From assembly GCA_033032865.1 (NCBI GenBank), contig JAWHQI010000013.1, positions 744,001 through 808,000 on the forward strand: a stretch of 64,000 nt of DNA, in the 5' to 3' direction. Source of the DNA: Dactylorhiza incarnata (Eukaryota; Streptophyta; Magnoliopsida; Asparagales; Orchidaceae). How positions within the stretch are numbered: the stretch's first letter is position 1; each line of letters begins with the position of its first letter. The position numbers and the translations under genes are program-made. The notes beneath the pieces were generated by a model. The model had not been told where the DNA came from, did not search any database, and was given only the letters and a program-made list of their open reading frames with translations. This document shows positions 43,155 to 54,762 of the stretch, one piece after another.

Positions 43155-45735
43155 CTAGAGATGATCATTCAGGTATCTAATACTCATTGATCTAGTATGA
43201 CCATCATGCTTTCTCTGTGCAAGAGGCTTCGTCAGTTGATCCGCAATATTATCTTCAGTCGGTACTCTGCATATGCTCACATCTCCTCGATCAACAATCT
43301 CTCGAATAAGATGGAACTGCCGAAGTATGTGCTTGGAGCGCTGATGAGATCTAGGTTTCTTAGCTTGTGCAATAGCACCGTTGTTGTCACAGTAGAGAAC
43401 TACGAGATCAACAATGCTAGGAACTACACCAAGCTCGCTGATGAATTTCCTAATCCACACAGCCTCCTTCGCCGCATTTGCAGCAGCGATATACTCGGCC
43501 TCAGTCGTAGAATCAGCAACTGTTTCTTGCTTGGAACTCTTCCAGCTTACAGCTCCTCCATTTAGGCAAAATACAAAACCTGATTGGGACTTTGAATCAT
43601 CCCTATCAGTATGGAAGCTAGTATCCGTATAACCCTTTACACCGAGCTCTTCCTCACCACCAAACATCAAGAATACATCCTTCGCCCTTCTCAAGTACTT
43701 TAGGATATTCTTGACAGCTATCCAATGACCATCACCAGGATCAAACTGATACCTGCTCGTCATGCTCAAAGCATATGAGACATCAGGTCGAGTATACAAC
43801 ATTGCATACATGATTGATCCAATTGTCGAAGCAAATGGAATCAACTTCATGCGGTCCTTATCTTCCACAGATTTAGGATACTGGTCCTTAGAGAGACTCA
43901 TACCATGTGACCTGGGTAAAAATCCCTTCTTGGACTCAAGCATGTTGAACCGTTTCAACACCTTCTCAATGTATGTACTATGGGCCAAACCTAGCAACTT
44001 CTTCGATCTATCTCTATAGATCTTAATACCAACTATATAAGTCGTTTCACCCAAGTCCTTCATAGAAAAGCAGTCCCCTAGCCTGTTCTTAACAGCTTGC
44101 AGGGTCGGAATGTCATTCCCGATCAGCAGTATGTCATCCACATACAATATCAGGAAAACGAAAATGCTCTCACTAATCCCTCTTGTAAACACAAGACTCA
44201 TCCTCGTTCTTGATGAAACCAAACTCTTTGATTTTCTCATCAAAACGCAGATTCCAACTTCGAGAAGCTTGTTTCAATCCATAAATGGATCGATTCAACT
44301 TGCATATTTTAGTGGCTTCACTTGGAGATACAAAACCCTCGGGTTGTGTCATATATACATCCTCAAGGAGGTTTCCATTAAGGAAAGCCGTTTTGACATC
44401 CATTTGTCAGATCTCGTAGTCATAATACGCAGCAATAGCAAGTAGAATTCTGATGGACTTGACCATGGCTACAGGGGAAAAGGTCTCATCATAGTCAACA
44501 CCATGAATTTTCCTGAAACCATTAGCCACCAGCCGGCCTTTGAATGTCTGTACATTCTCATCCATGTCGGTTTTCTTCTTGAAGACCCACTTGCACCCTA
44601 TGGGTCTTACCCATTCGGGTGGTTCCACCAAGGTCCCAACTTGGTTTGTATACATGGAGTCCATTTCAGATTTCATGGCCTCAAGCCACTTCTCGGAGTC
44701 TAGTCCATTCATGAGAAATCCATATCTCTCAGGCTCAAATCTTGGTCCATCAGATCTACGTAGGACTTGTGTTTCTTGAGCAGGCTCTCTAAGCTACAAC
44801 TACTTGTAGTCCTTGCTCAGGTTCCAATTCCGGTTCGTTCATTGTTTGTGGTTCTTGAACTTCTTCAAATTCTACCATTGCAGTCTTTCTGGATAAGAAC
44901 TCTTTCTCCAAAAAGACACCAGTCCTTGCGACAAACACTTTGCCCTCAGACGACAGGTAGAAGTAGTACCCTTTGGTCTCCCTAGGATACCCCACTAGAT
45001 AACATTTATCCGGTTTGGGTTCCAGCTTGTCAGGAATTTGACGTCGCACATATGCCTCACAACCCCAAATCTTAATGAAAGACATACTAGGACGCTTCTC
45101 AGTCCATATCTCATATGGTGTCTTTTGAACCATTTTCATTGGAGCGCGATTTAAAGTGAAAGCAGCAGTCTCTATAGCAAATGGCCAAAAGGAAACGGGC
45201 AAATCTGCATGACTCATCATTGATCGTACCATGTCTAACAAAGTACGATTCCTCCTCTCAGACACACCATTAAGTTGAGGTGTTCCGGGCGGAGTGAGGT
45301 GTGATACAATACCACAATCTCTTAGATGATCACGAAACTCATGACTTAGATATTCGCCACCTCGATCAGATCGGAGTGCTTTTATCCTCTTTCCCAGTTG
45401 GTTCTCTACTTCATTCTTAAACTCTTTGAACTTTTCACAGGTTTCAGATTTGTTCTTCATAAGAAACAAGTATCCGTAACTACTGAAATCATCAGTGAAT
45501 GTAACGAAGTAGTAGAAACCACCTCTGGCCATAGAACTCATGGGTCCTCATACATCACTATGTATCACACCCAAGAGATCATCAACCCTCTCATTATAAC
45601 TAGTGAAAGGGGTTTTTGTCATCTTGCCTAATAAACATGACTCGCATCTCTCAAAAGATTCATAATCGAATGAGTCCAATATTCCATCTTTATGGAGCTT
45701 GGATATGCGTTTCTCATTTATATTGGCCTAAACGA
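43155..45735 (-). pseudogene. E9 pol: integrase, RT, RNase H with stops
   Basis: Integrase: a degraded HHCC finger near 45735-45600 (CESCLLGKMTK visible), catalytic D in FTDDFSSYGY, D in LRSDRGGEYL and E in QLNGVSERRNRT. RT: GLVDYDE-type start (HGVDYDETFSPV), QMDVKTAFLNG, YGLKQASRSWN and active site LYVDDILLIGND. RNase H: YTDTSFHTDRDD, STTEAEYIA and YCDNNGAIAQ, ending near RSMSIRYLNDHL. Lesions: a TGA near 45548 (in the HSDV.GP motif), a TGA at 44404-44406 just before QMDVK, and a frameshift near 44180-44240. Domain content is clear; no product expected. Confidence 0.88.
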
Positions 45736-47045
45736 CAATGCCAAAGATACGAAGGATTCGAGTCATTAGTTTTAGTATTTTAGTATTTTCTATGTTATAG
45801 ATTGGCTGGTATAAGTTCAAAACGTATAAGCCATTAAGCAGTTGGCCTACACCATAACAAACATCATTCATAAATATAGAACAACTATTGTTCTTAATAA
45901 TGAAAGAAAATCCTTTCATGTCTAAACATGACACAGATATAATGTTTCGAGTTATGGATGGAACAAAATAACAATTATCTAATTCTATTACAAGCCCTAT
46001 GGGCAAAGAAAGGCGATATACTCCTACGGCAACGTCAGCAACTCTTGCTCCATTTCCAACGCGCATGACTACCTCTCCTTTACCCAGCAGTCTTCTCCTT
46101 GCCAGTTCATACACATTTGTACAAATGTGAGAACCGCATCCGGTATCCAATACCCAAGATGAAGGAGCAGAAAGGTTTATTTCTATAACAAATATACCTG
46201 AAGTGGAAGTCACACTTCCTTTCTTCTTTTGCAGATCTTTAAGATAGAGGGGACAGTTCCTCCTTAAGTGCCCTGTCTTACCACAATGGTGGCACTTCCC
46301 TTCCTTCGCCAAGCCTTTGATCTTCAGTGCCGAAGACTTGGGATCAAGATATGACTTAGGTCCTACCTTAGTCTTCTTGAATCCCTTGGTCTTGCCCTTG
46401 CTTTTATGCACCATCAATATGGGGCTAGCAGGCTTGACCTTCTTCATATTGATTTCAGCAGTTCTCAACATGCCTAGGATCTCGGGCAGTGTCTTGTCAA
46501 TTTCATTCATATTGTAATTCAAGACAAACTGCTCGTACCTGTCCGGCAACGATTGCAGGATCAGATCAGTGGCCAACTCTTGGCTCAAAGGAAATCCCAG
46601 TCTTTCAAGGTTCTCTATATACACAATCATCTTGAGCACGTGAGTCCCTACTGGGTCTCGAGCTCACATCTTACACTGAAATAACGCCATGGATATGTCA
46701 AACTTCTCTTGGCGAGCTTGCCCTTGAAACATTTTCTTCAGGTGCTCGGCCATCTCGTAACGACTCATGTTCTCGTGTTGCTTTTGAGCTCAGATTTCAT
46801 GGTTGCGAGCATAAGGCATTCAACATCCAAGGAGTCATCTTCATACTTCTTGTAAGCATCTTTATCTGCACGAGGTGCAGTGGCAGCTGGCTCTGCGGGG
46901 GATCTTCTTCCGGGACATTGAGCTTACGCGTTTGCCTGAGAACAATTCTCAGGTTCCTGAACCAGTCTAGGAAATTTGTCCCATTTAGCTTGTCCTTCTC
47001 AAGGATCGCCCTTAGGGACAAGGTGGAGTGAGAACCACTTGCCAT
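45728..47045 (-). pseudogene. E9 gag and protease
   Basis: Start MASGSHSTLSLRAILEKDKL at 47045 with FLDWFRNLRIVLRQ. The frame breaks near 46797 and resumes by 46639 with the capsid segment SLPDRYEQFVLNYNMNEID. The zinc knuckle CHHCGKTGHLRRNC is intact (about plus 46260-46300). The protease active site is WVLDTGCGSHIC (~46140). Ends by frameshift in the integrase finger. Confidence 0.85.
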
Positions 47046-48138
47046 GAATATTCTACAAGTTATTTTGCAAAGTAAAATTTTAGTACTATATTTTAAAATA
47101 CAATTTTAATTTTAATAAGGACTTTTATTAAAAGGACTCCCACTTTTATAATCAAATTGATAACCCTTAATATCAATTTAGAGAGTTTATGCGAGCTTCT
47201 CTCTTAGTGGACAAGATCCGTATTTCACCAGCACAATGAGTCCTCTTTGGCGTTCCTCTCATAGTGCGGTTATTTAGGTAGACAACACTTGTCAATTGCA
47301 TCACTATGCAACTCTTGTATGGTTGGTGAATAACTCTTTATTCGCATCCATCATATGGAGCATGCCAACCCTATGCATCTAGGCACTCAACCTTTGAGGT
47401 CACCTAGTTAAGATAGAGCCGATGTCGACTGTGCGATATCACAATTATCCGCACGCACCCTTACCAAGATAGATTAATGCACCTTGCTTTGGCAAGCCCA
47501 CACATCATCGATCGAGGCAGGAAGAGTGTCATCCACCGGAAAGCATCCGTACACTTAATATTGAAAAGGGGTTTTAAGAAACAATCGATGAACATTTCAT
47601 CGTGATTAACATTTAATCACTGTGCACATTCACAAAATAGAAATACAACATTCAAAAACCAAATGCATCCCCAATGTGCACAAAAATAAAATTATCAATA
47701 CTTTTGATAAGAGGGGTTAAATCTGAACACTTAGAACACTTCTAAATCTCCAGATTTACATGCATTGAACACAAACAAAACAACTCCACTTATGCAGTAG
47801 ACAAGCTCGTCTCTCAAAGTCAGATTCAAAATCTAAGACACTTGATTTCACAAATCATTTTGAGGGACGGTTACTACAAAGGAGAAGCAATTTCTGAAAC
47901 AATGAAATCGCAACGCAATCACATGCGTTCCTGGCGGGGTTCCAAGGGGCCGCACCCCTGGCGGTGGTCTCGCTGACCGATCAGCGAGCGGGGTCAAGGG
48001 GCAGAGCCCTTGCGGGGTGCAGGGCTGAGCCACCGGAAACTACACAAAATACATCAAAACTAATGCTCCAGGAAGAAATCTACACAATTAGACCGCTTCT
48101 AAAGTTCTAGATTTGCACGCACGGGATCGCAAACCTCC
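47046..48138 (-). other. E9 5' leader with GC-rich hairpins
   Basis: About 1.1 kb between the primer site and gag, without ORF. At 47942-48011 three consecutive inverted repeats occur: CCAAGGGGCCGCACCCCTGG, CTCGCTGACCGATCAGCGAG (perfect 8-bp stem) and AAGGGGCAGAGCCCTT. A structured leader may serve packaging or translation; this is inference. Confidence 0.65.
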
Positions 48139-48150
48139 CTCTGATACCAC
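48139..48150 (-). other. Primer binding site of E9 (iMet tRNA type)
   Basis: Plus strand CTCTGATACCAC directly at the LTR edge 48151. Confidence 0.85.
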
Positions 48151-49147
48151 TGTTGGGTTTTCTATACATCTAATGTAGAATGCATATCACATATACGCAG
48201 CGGAAATAAAGAACAAGAACAACCTAAACAGTTCAAGGAACATGCGATTTCATGAATCAAGAAATAGAGGAAGCAACACATTGCAATACCTGAAGGGGAT
48301 TGAGTCAACACTCAACCAAGGTGCTCCACAAATGAGATTCCGAAGAACGATCGTTGAGTCCCAAGCGCTGAATTTGATCGGCGCCTCTACGGGAGTCCAC
48401 ACGAGCGATGAAGAACCCAAGCTTCTTGTCACACAAGAACTAGGTCGGAGAAGAAGAGCCCTATGTCTCCCACGAACTGCTAGGTCCGACGACAGGGAGA
48501 AGCGTCGACGGCGTCGGGCTGTGGGAACAGCCGATCAGAACCCTTCCATCTCCCTCGTTCTTTCGCAAAAGGAGATCACCCCATTAGGTCGTAGAATCGC
48601 ATTCTATTTATACCCAGGCGAGAGAGATGCTATCCACACACCCATGACATATATTGGAGTAAACAGAATTCGTCGAGTGAACCTTTCACTGAAGAAATTC
48701 GTCGAGTAACAAACTGAATTCGTCGAGTAAAACAGAATTCGTCGAGTGAACCTTTCTCTTGAAGAAATTCGTCGAGTCATGAATTCGTCGAGTTCATCGA
48801 GTAATCATAAATTCGTCGAGTCATTATGATTTCATCGAGTCATTATGATTTTGATCATTCGACGAACTGAAGTAAGAGTCGTCGAGACACTCTCGACGAC
48901 TCGACTCGAAAACTTGTCAACACGCTCTATACAATATTCACAATATCTGTGGAGCATTCAGTTGATTCGACCCAACTCCAATAAGTCTTAGGATTGGTCC
49001 TTCACTCATATCCATTATGAGTAAGGCCAACACAATTCTTCCTCCAACTTCTCCAAACACTCTTGTGTGTGACCCCATAGGCTCATATTGCGTTGGCAGT
49101 AAGACCAAATGCTTGATCACTTCCAGATCACCTTGGAAACACCAACA
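48151..49147 (-). repeat. E9 5' LTR (997 bp)
   Basis: Same ends as 40780-41746 and closely similar. It is about 30 bp longer, with extra sequence in and around the TTCGTCGAGT array. Confidence 0.85.
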
Positions 49148-49321
49148 GTCTCTCACTTGATCTTGAACGTATCAAACAAAAGTCTCATAAATAATGAGCG
49201 GCATCTAGCAATACATCATTGCTTGTTGGGTCCAGCGTTCCTTCACTTGACCCGTAGCTCCTTTCCTACTTCCTTAAAGAAAAAGTAGCGCCCTTACCAT
49301 CAGTCCGGGCTTTGGGGATAA
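49148..49321 (-). repeat. Duplicated E9 3' interior with truncated TRIM
   Basis: Repeats 41747-~41920: polypurine tract, ACATCATTGCT and the first ~98 bp of the TRIM terminal repeat (from 49224). It stops at 49321, where E8 LTR sequence resumes. Confidence 0.85.
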
Positions 49322-49350
49322 TTAAAAGGGTACTCATCAATTGCCCCCCA
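49322..49350 (-). repeat. E8 3' LTR tail and polypurine tract
   Basis: ATTAAAAGGGTACTCATCA (49322-49339) matches the right end of the E8 5' LTR (53715-53733). It is followed by ATTGCCCCCCAAA, the reverse complement of a polypurine tract. Confidence 0.75.
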
Positions 49351-51030
49351 AATCCTCGGAGTCCATGTTCGGGGCCGCAGGAGTGCGAGGATTTTTTCCA
49401 AGTCTCTACTTGTTGTTGCTCGAGTTGAAGTGATGGAGGCGAGAAGGGCGGATGCAATGTCAGAGCGTCGCAGGTCTCGGTGCAATAAACCTCCCCGAGG
49501 ACGACCGTCTTAACGTAGATGTTGTGGGCTGAGTTGTTTTCCTTGTATGTTTTTCGATTGCATTTTGCATTGCTTTGCGTTTTTCGAGTTTATAGTCTCC
49601 TATTTCGGAGCGTGGAGTAGCGTTCTGATGAATGTGTAGCAGACATTTGTCATTGTTGTTTGCTCTGGTGGATCCCACTTTTGTTCTTGTGCATTGTTTA
49701 TGATGGCTCAATGATGTTTGTTCAACTGGATACTCCAGTGCCACTTGCGAGGAGGGTATCTCCTGTAGATGATGATTGTGCCAACCCGTGTTGGTGGGAG
49801 GGTTCTTCCTCCAACGCACCGTGAGCGGGGTTTTGTTTTATCCGAGAGACGGACCTACCATGACGGTGAAGAGCAGATGCATTTGAACCGATGGCGACAA
49901 TGAGGGGGTCTTGCCTTGGTGGCGGCGTGACCTACTACGACGGTGAAGAGTGGGTGCTTTCGAACCGATAGTGCGCGATCAGGGGGGCTGGCCTCAGAGA
50001 GCCGGTGAAGGAAGGACGCTTCGAACCGTTGGCGACCGTGAGGGGAGCAGGCTTTGGCGGTACCATGACCTACTACGACGAAGAAGAGTCGAGCTGGTAG
50101 TGCGCGGTTAGGGAGACTGGCCCAGAGAGCCAGTGAAGGGGGATGCGTCGAACCATTGGCGACCGTGAGGGGGCAGGCCCTGACGGTGGCGGTAGTGAGT
50201 CGTCCTGCAGCGTGGGAGCCTGGTGCTCAACAACGCGGGAGCGAGATGCCCTGTAGCGTGGGAGCGTGATGCTCTGCAACGCGGGAGCGAAGTGCCCTGC
50301 AACGTGGGAGCGTGATGCTCTCCAATGCGGAAGCGAGGTGCCCTACAACATGGGAGCGTGATGTTCTGCAACGTGGGAGCGAAATGCCCTACAACGTGAA
50401 AGTGTGATGCTCTGCAATGCGGTAGAGAGATGCCCTGCAGCGCTGGAGCGTGATGCTCTGCAACAAGGGAGCGAGATGCCCTACATCGCGGGAGTGTGAT
50501 GCTTTGCAACGCGGGAGCGAGGGGCCTACAGCGTGGGAGCTGATGCTCTGCAACGCAGGAGCGAAATGCCCTGCAGCGTGGGAGTGTGATGATCTCTAAC
50601 ACGGGAGCGAGATGCCCTGTAGCATGGGAGCGAGATGCTCAGCAGCACGGGAGCGGGATGCTTTACTTTATAGACGAGTTGTGCTTCCTGAAGTTGGGGA
50701 GCCTACGGTTTGGTGTTGGGACCCGGGTCCGTAGCTTTAACCATCGGAGTTTTACTTCAAAAGGTCTGTATTTTTAACAAAGTTAAAAGCAGTTGCGGTA
50801 TTATAGATAACGAAAGCATAAATGTGTGCACATGTTTAGTTTCGCGGACTATTAAACTAAAGCGAAAGATAAAAAAATGAAAAAAGTGAAGTTGCAGATA
50901 AATGAGGCGCAAGCTTTGCGCATTTTACTAGGGGAGAACCCCTTTGCCGGGGGTCTCCGGCTTATCCACATCGTGGTACAACGTTGTCCTCTGTTAGGTT
51001 GTTATCCATTGGCGCGCGCTGGTTCGGGTC
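49351..51030 (-). other. E8 pol-less interior
   Basis: No RT, RNase H or integrase motif. It contains the 23-bp minisatellite at 50195-50662 and, before it, GGCGACCGTGAGGGGG-type repeats (49860-50180). Confidence 0.65.
50195..50662. repeat. 23-bp minisatellite, about 20 units
   Basis: Imperfect units of GATGCCCTGCAGCGTGGGAGCGT alternating with GATGCTCTGCAACGCGGGAGCGA, giving a ~46-bp higher-order period. Lies in the E8 interior. Confidence 0.9.
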
Positions 51031-52385
51031 CTAGTTCAGTAAGAATCTTCCGAGGAGACCTTGTTGAACGAAGCGCTCGATCTCCATCTTCAACTGATGG
51101 CAGCCTTCTGTGCTATGGCCGTGTCCGCGATGGAAGTCACAATATTTTGACCAATTTCCCCTTTTTGGTGCGAGCTGCTCGGGCCTGCGAAGGGCGTGGC
51201 AATCGCGGAAGGCAAGGAGCACGTTGGTTCGAGTGGTGTTTAGGGGGTGTAATCCTGGTGTTAATGTGGGCCTCGGTCTCGACGAGGTTTGTCGTGGCGC
51301 GCATCGTTCTTCTTGTGAACCGGCGGCGGCAGTGACTCCTGCTCTGGTTCTCTCTTCAAATTCCTCTCGAACTGTTGGCGGTGCGCTTTAATTGCTTCAT
51401 CAGCTGGAATCTGGGCCTCGATTTGATGAATGAGATCGGGATAGTTGGACATGGTCTCCCGCATTAGAGCGGAGTAAAATCCACCGGGGCGGAGCCCTCC
51501 GAGAAAACTCCTCGTAGAAGCTCGGGATCTACACCTGGAATTTGTTGTGCCACATTAGTGAAGCGGCAAAGCTCGGGATCTCTGAGAGAGTGAAACCATC
51601 ACTAGTAATAAGCATGAAAGGTGGGAGGGGTCCTGAATGATCATGCGGTTTGTGATGAATTGATCTGTGAATTGTCGAGCCAGTTCTGCATAGCTGTCGA
51701 TGGCTCCTTCTCTGAGAGAGTGAAACCAGGTTCGCGCTTGCCCATTCAGTGTTGCCGGAAATACTTGGCATAACAGCTGATCTGGGGCGTTGTAGATCCT
51801 CATGATGGTGGTGAAGTGGCTGACATGCTTCAGCGGATCGTCCGTTCCGTCGAACGTCTCAAGGTTTGGGAGCTTGAAGCCGTGTGGGATCGGATGCGTT
51901 AGGACCTCAGGTGCTAATGGCGAGCCGTGGTGGAGTGGGCGGCGAGCAAAGGCGCCCCGTCGTCCGACTTGTCTGTATTCGGCGATTACGTCGTGAATTT
52001 CTTCGCGAGTGAGCCTTCCAATTGCATGCTCGAAGCCTGCCACTTCCGGGCTGTGCTGGTGATGGTGAGCTTCAGGTTCTCCGGCAGGACGAACTGGGCG
52101 CGTTGAGTTGGCCGCGTAGGAGAACTCTTCTTCAGGAATGTGGTGCTCGCGAGCGAACTGCTCGGCCGGAGCGCGATCCAGAGCTGGCGAAGGCGGGCTG
52201 CCTTGCTCGGGGGTAGGATTAGAAGCACGCGGCGCTCCTCTGTTCCTTAGGAGCGTGAGCATCTCAGTTTGATGCTCTTCCATCTGGCACATGCGTCCTT
52301 CCAATGCCGCAATGGGTGCATTTGTGTCCTCTCCAGCGAGAGGCTCATTGATGAGCGAGTGGGAGGGAGCGGGATCGACGGCCAC
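51031..52385 (-). pseudogene. E8 gag (Tat-type), frameshifted
   Basis: Start MAVDPAPSHSLINEPLAG at 52385. The long N-terminal region leads to the retrotransposon gag domain: FKLPNLETFDGTDDP, HVSHFTTIMRIYNA and GQARTWFHSLREG (~51900-51700). The frame then breaks near 51600, where the text TCTCTGAGAGAGTGAAACCA is present twice (51576 and 51713). Later pieces in other frames are recognisable: RETMSNYPDLIHQIEAQI (~51450) and KYCDFHRGHGHSTEGCHQL (~51150), a CCHC-like motif of Tat elements. Pol is absent. Confidence 0.85.
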
Positions 52386-52507
52386 CAGGGACTGATCCTT
52401 CAGTAATGTGAGTAGCTCTTCTTGCCATTGTTGTTAGTCACGAGTGTTGTTGTGAACCAAATACTATCTTTAGAGAGTCTTTGAAGAGTTTGGGGAACAC
52501 TTTCCCA

Positions 52508-52521
52508 CAGACAGCGCCAAA
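52508..52521 (-). other. Primer binding site of E8
   Basis: Plus strand AGACAGCGCCAAAC; the element strand reads GTTTGGCGCTGTCT next to the LTR edge at 52523, a form common in Tat and Athila elements. Confidence 0.7.
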
Positions 52522-52522
52522 C

Positions 52523-53733
52523 TGTTACGAATCGCTCGACGCTCTGGTAGACCGGTTGTGGATTAAACCATCTTAGCTCGGGAGCGGGTCGAGCACGCAA
52601 ACAGTCACAGAATTCAAGCAGCTGACAAGGAGACTTTTTTTAACATGGAAAATCCAGAAAGTGTGAAAATCCACTGGGTGGTTCGGTGCCGACCAAATTC
52701 CACTATCTCTTTTGGTGTTACAAGTTGTAGAATGCAAGAGGGTGGAAGGCCACCGCTCTTTGCAGAGGGTGCAGAGAAGAAAGAGAGAGGCAAAAATCTC
52801 TAAAGATGAATGAGATTTATAAGAGCTTAAGGGAAATCTTCAAGTCACCTTAGAAGGAGATCTTCGAAGGGGAAGAAGATCTTTGAAGGCCGAAGGAGAT
52901 CTTCGAAGGATTCTTCGAACGCCGAAGGAGAACTCTGAAGGATCTTCAAATGAGCTCTCTCAGGCGCTGAAGGCAAGGTTTCTTTAAATGAAAGCTCTGT
53001 GCTCCTTTTATAGTTTTTGGCAGGGGCGGTCCGGTAATTGCGCCGTTGTAACCACCATAACTACCGGACGGACCAATCACGTTCCTCGATCTGGAGCACA
53101 CTGGTCGTCATTTTTGCACATATGATGATTTTTCCCCCGAGCAGTGATGGTAACGAAATGCGAACTGCAAGCTGCCAACTGCGAATGCTCCTGTAATCTT
53201 TGTGAATGCAAGGGGTAAAGAGAGAAAATTATAGCGTGCGCTGGGACGCGTTCTGAGCGCGAAGGTGCTCAGAGCATTATGAGCGGTAGTTGGCGAGCGA
53301 CTGCGCGCGGGTTGCCGCTCGCAGCGGTGCACGCGCTTGCTACCGCACGGCGGTAGTGGGCACGGTAGTGGGAGTTTCGCTGAGCGCGCGTCGCCACGTA
53401 TAGTGGTGCGTACGCTGACGTGCGCGTGCTATAGCCTACGCCACTGCGTGGCGGTAGTGGGCGAGCGCGCGGGGGACGCGTGGGTGTGCGCGCATTGCCG
53501 CGCGCAGCGAGCCGCGCGCTAAAGCGCGGCGGTAATTGTCACTTGCGGGGTTGCGTGCGGGCGTGGGACGTGCGCTACCGCGCGTGCTACCCCATATGGG
53601 TTGGTAGCTTTGGCCATTCGTGTCCTCCTCCTCCACTGTGGATTCTTATAGTGGGGACTTTTTTTGGAACCTCCCACTCCATTATGAGCTAACCGCAGCC
53701 CAAGTTCTCTATAATTAAAGGGGGTACCCATCA
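52523..53733 (-). repeat. E8 5' LTR (1211 bp)
   Basis: Plus-strand left edge TGTTACGAATCGCTCGACG and right edge GGGGTACCCATCA. TATA box at 53005-53013. It contains GAAGGAGATCTTCGAA units and CTACCGC/GCGGTAG palindromes like the other copy. Confidence 0.8.
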
Positions 53734-54762
53734 CTATTAATAAGCACCCTCCACTACACCACCAAGTCCAAGATAGTGGCCATATATTAATTAAACCAAT
53801 TAAATCTTGATATCAAAATCAAAGCTAGCCATAAGATATGAAGGCCGACCTATGTAACAAAACCGCAAAAAAAATCAAAGAAAGGGCAGTTATTTCTTCA
53901 TTGAAAAGTCCAAAGTTCTAAATTAATTTTCAGCCAACAGAAGCCCATTGTGACAAGCTATATTCCCACACCAAAAGGCACAAATGTCTATAGCTTCAAG
54001 CAGCTTTCATAAGAATGCAACTTATGGCTCGAACCAAAACAACTCTAAAATCAATTCTCATATAAAACTCCAAAAATTCAGGTAATAATAATAAAATAAT
54101 AAATCTTCATGTAGGGCATTTAAAATCATAGCAATAGAATGCATAAATTTTAGAAACCGCAAAATGAAAGGAATCCACTTGGTACATAATTGATAATTCA
54201 TCATTGTAGGTGTTACAATTTATAGGTGTTTTGTTTAAAGAAAATTTTAGAGTCTCACAGCCATAATCTCATATCATTGTAATAACCTTTTCTTTTGCAC
54301 TGGCTAATTCTTCAACAACTAAATTTTCATCCTTGAGTTTGTTTACTTTAGAATAAAATTGTGGAAAAACTCAACCATGGTCATTTAATATAGAGAAAAA
54401 AATTAACATGATACCAAACAAATAAGAAAAAAACAATGGCATATCTTCATATGGTGCTATGTGGTGCTACATGCTCTAATTTAGAATACGAAAAAAGGAA
54501 GATTTCATACATACAACATGAACACATAATTACAAATAACAAGATCTCTGCAAACTTACTATGAATATGTGTGACATTGCTGAAATCCAAGGGATTTGAG
54601 ATCAATAACTATCGGATCTCGATAAACCCAAAGCGAAATCCACCATAATTCCCTATCCGTCCGATCACCCGATGCGAGGAATTCCTCATGGTATTTTCGT
54701 TCCGTTCTTCTCGCAAAGCAGACCACTTTTAGCAACATGTTACAGCGTTGCTTCTGACATTT
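53734..54762. other. Unassigned stretch downstream of the WRKY exon
   Basis: AT-rich, no recognisable ORF. It would include the 3' untranslated region of the WRKY gene if that gene is real. Confidence 0.5.

Larger units (their letters stand above)
40780..49321 (-). mobile_element. E9: Ty1/copia (Tork/TAR-like) with extra LTR-linked duplication
   Basis: 3' LTR (40780-41746), non-coding 3' interior containing E10, pol, gag, a 1.1-kb leader, iMet primer site and 5' LTR (48151-49147), all on the minus strand. To the right of the 5' LTR, 49148-49321 repeats the interior that lies beside the 3' LTR, including part of the TRIM. So the right end is the start of a second, tandem copy. The gag (FLDWFRNLRIVLRQ) and pol resemble the TNT1/Tork group. 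Confidence 0.85.
39724..53733 (-). mobile_element. E8: Tat-type Ty3/gypsy without pol, host of nested E9
   Basis: Two related LTRs: 39724-40779 plus its tail 49322-49339 on the left, and 52523-53733 on the right. The primer site (52508-52521) and gag lie next to the right LTR, the polypurine tract (49341-49350) next to the left LTR tail, so it reads on the minus strand. The interior has gag and a long minisatellite but no pol. The left LTR is interrupted by E9 and lacks about 110 bp compared with the right one. No clean target duplicate (CTAGC left, CTATT right). Confidence 0.8.

Noticed and set aside
50108..50602. 164-codon open frame on the minus strand rich in repeated LPRCRA-type units
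   Set aside because: It is the translation of the 23-bp minisatellite, not a gene.
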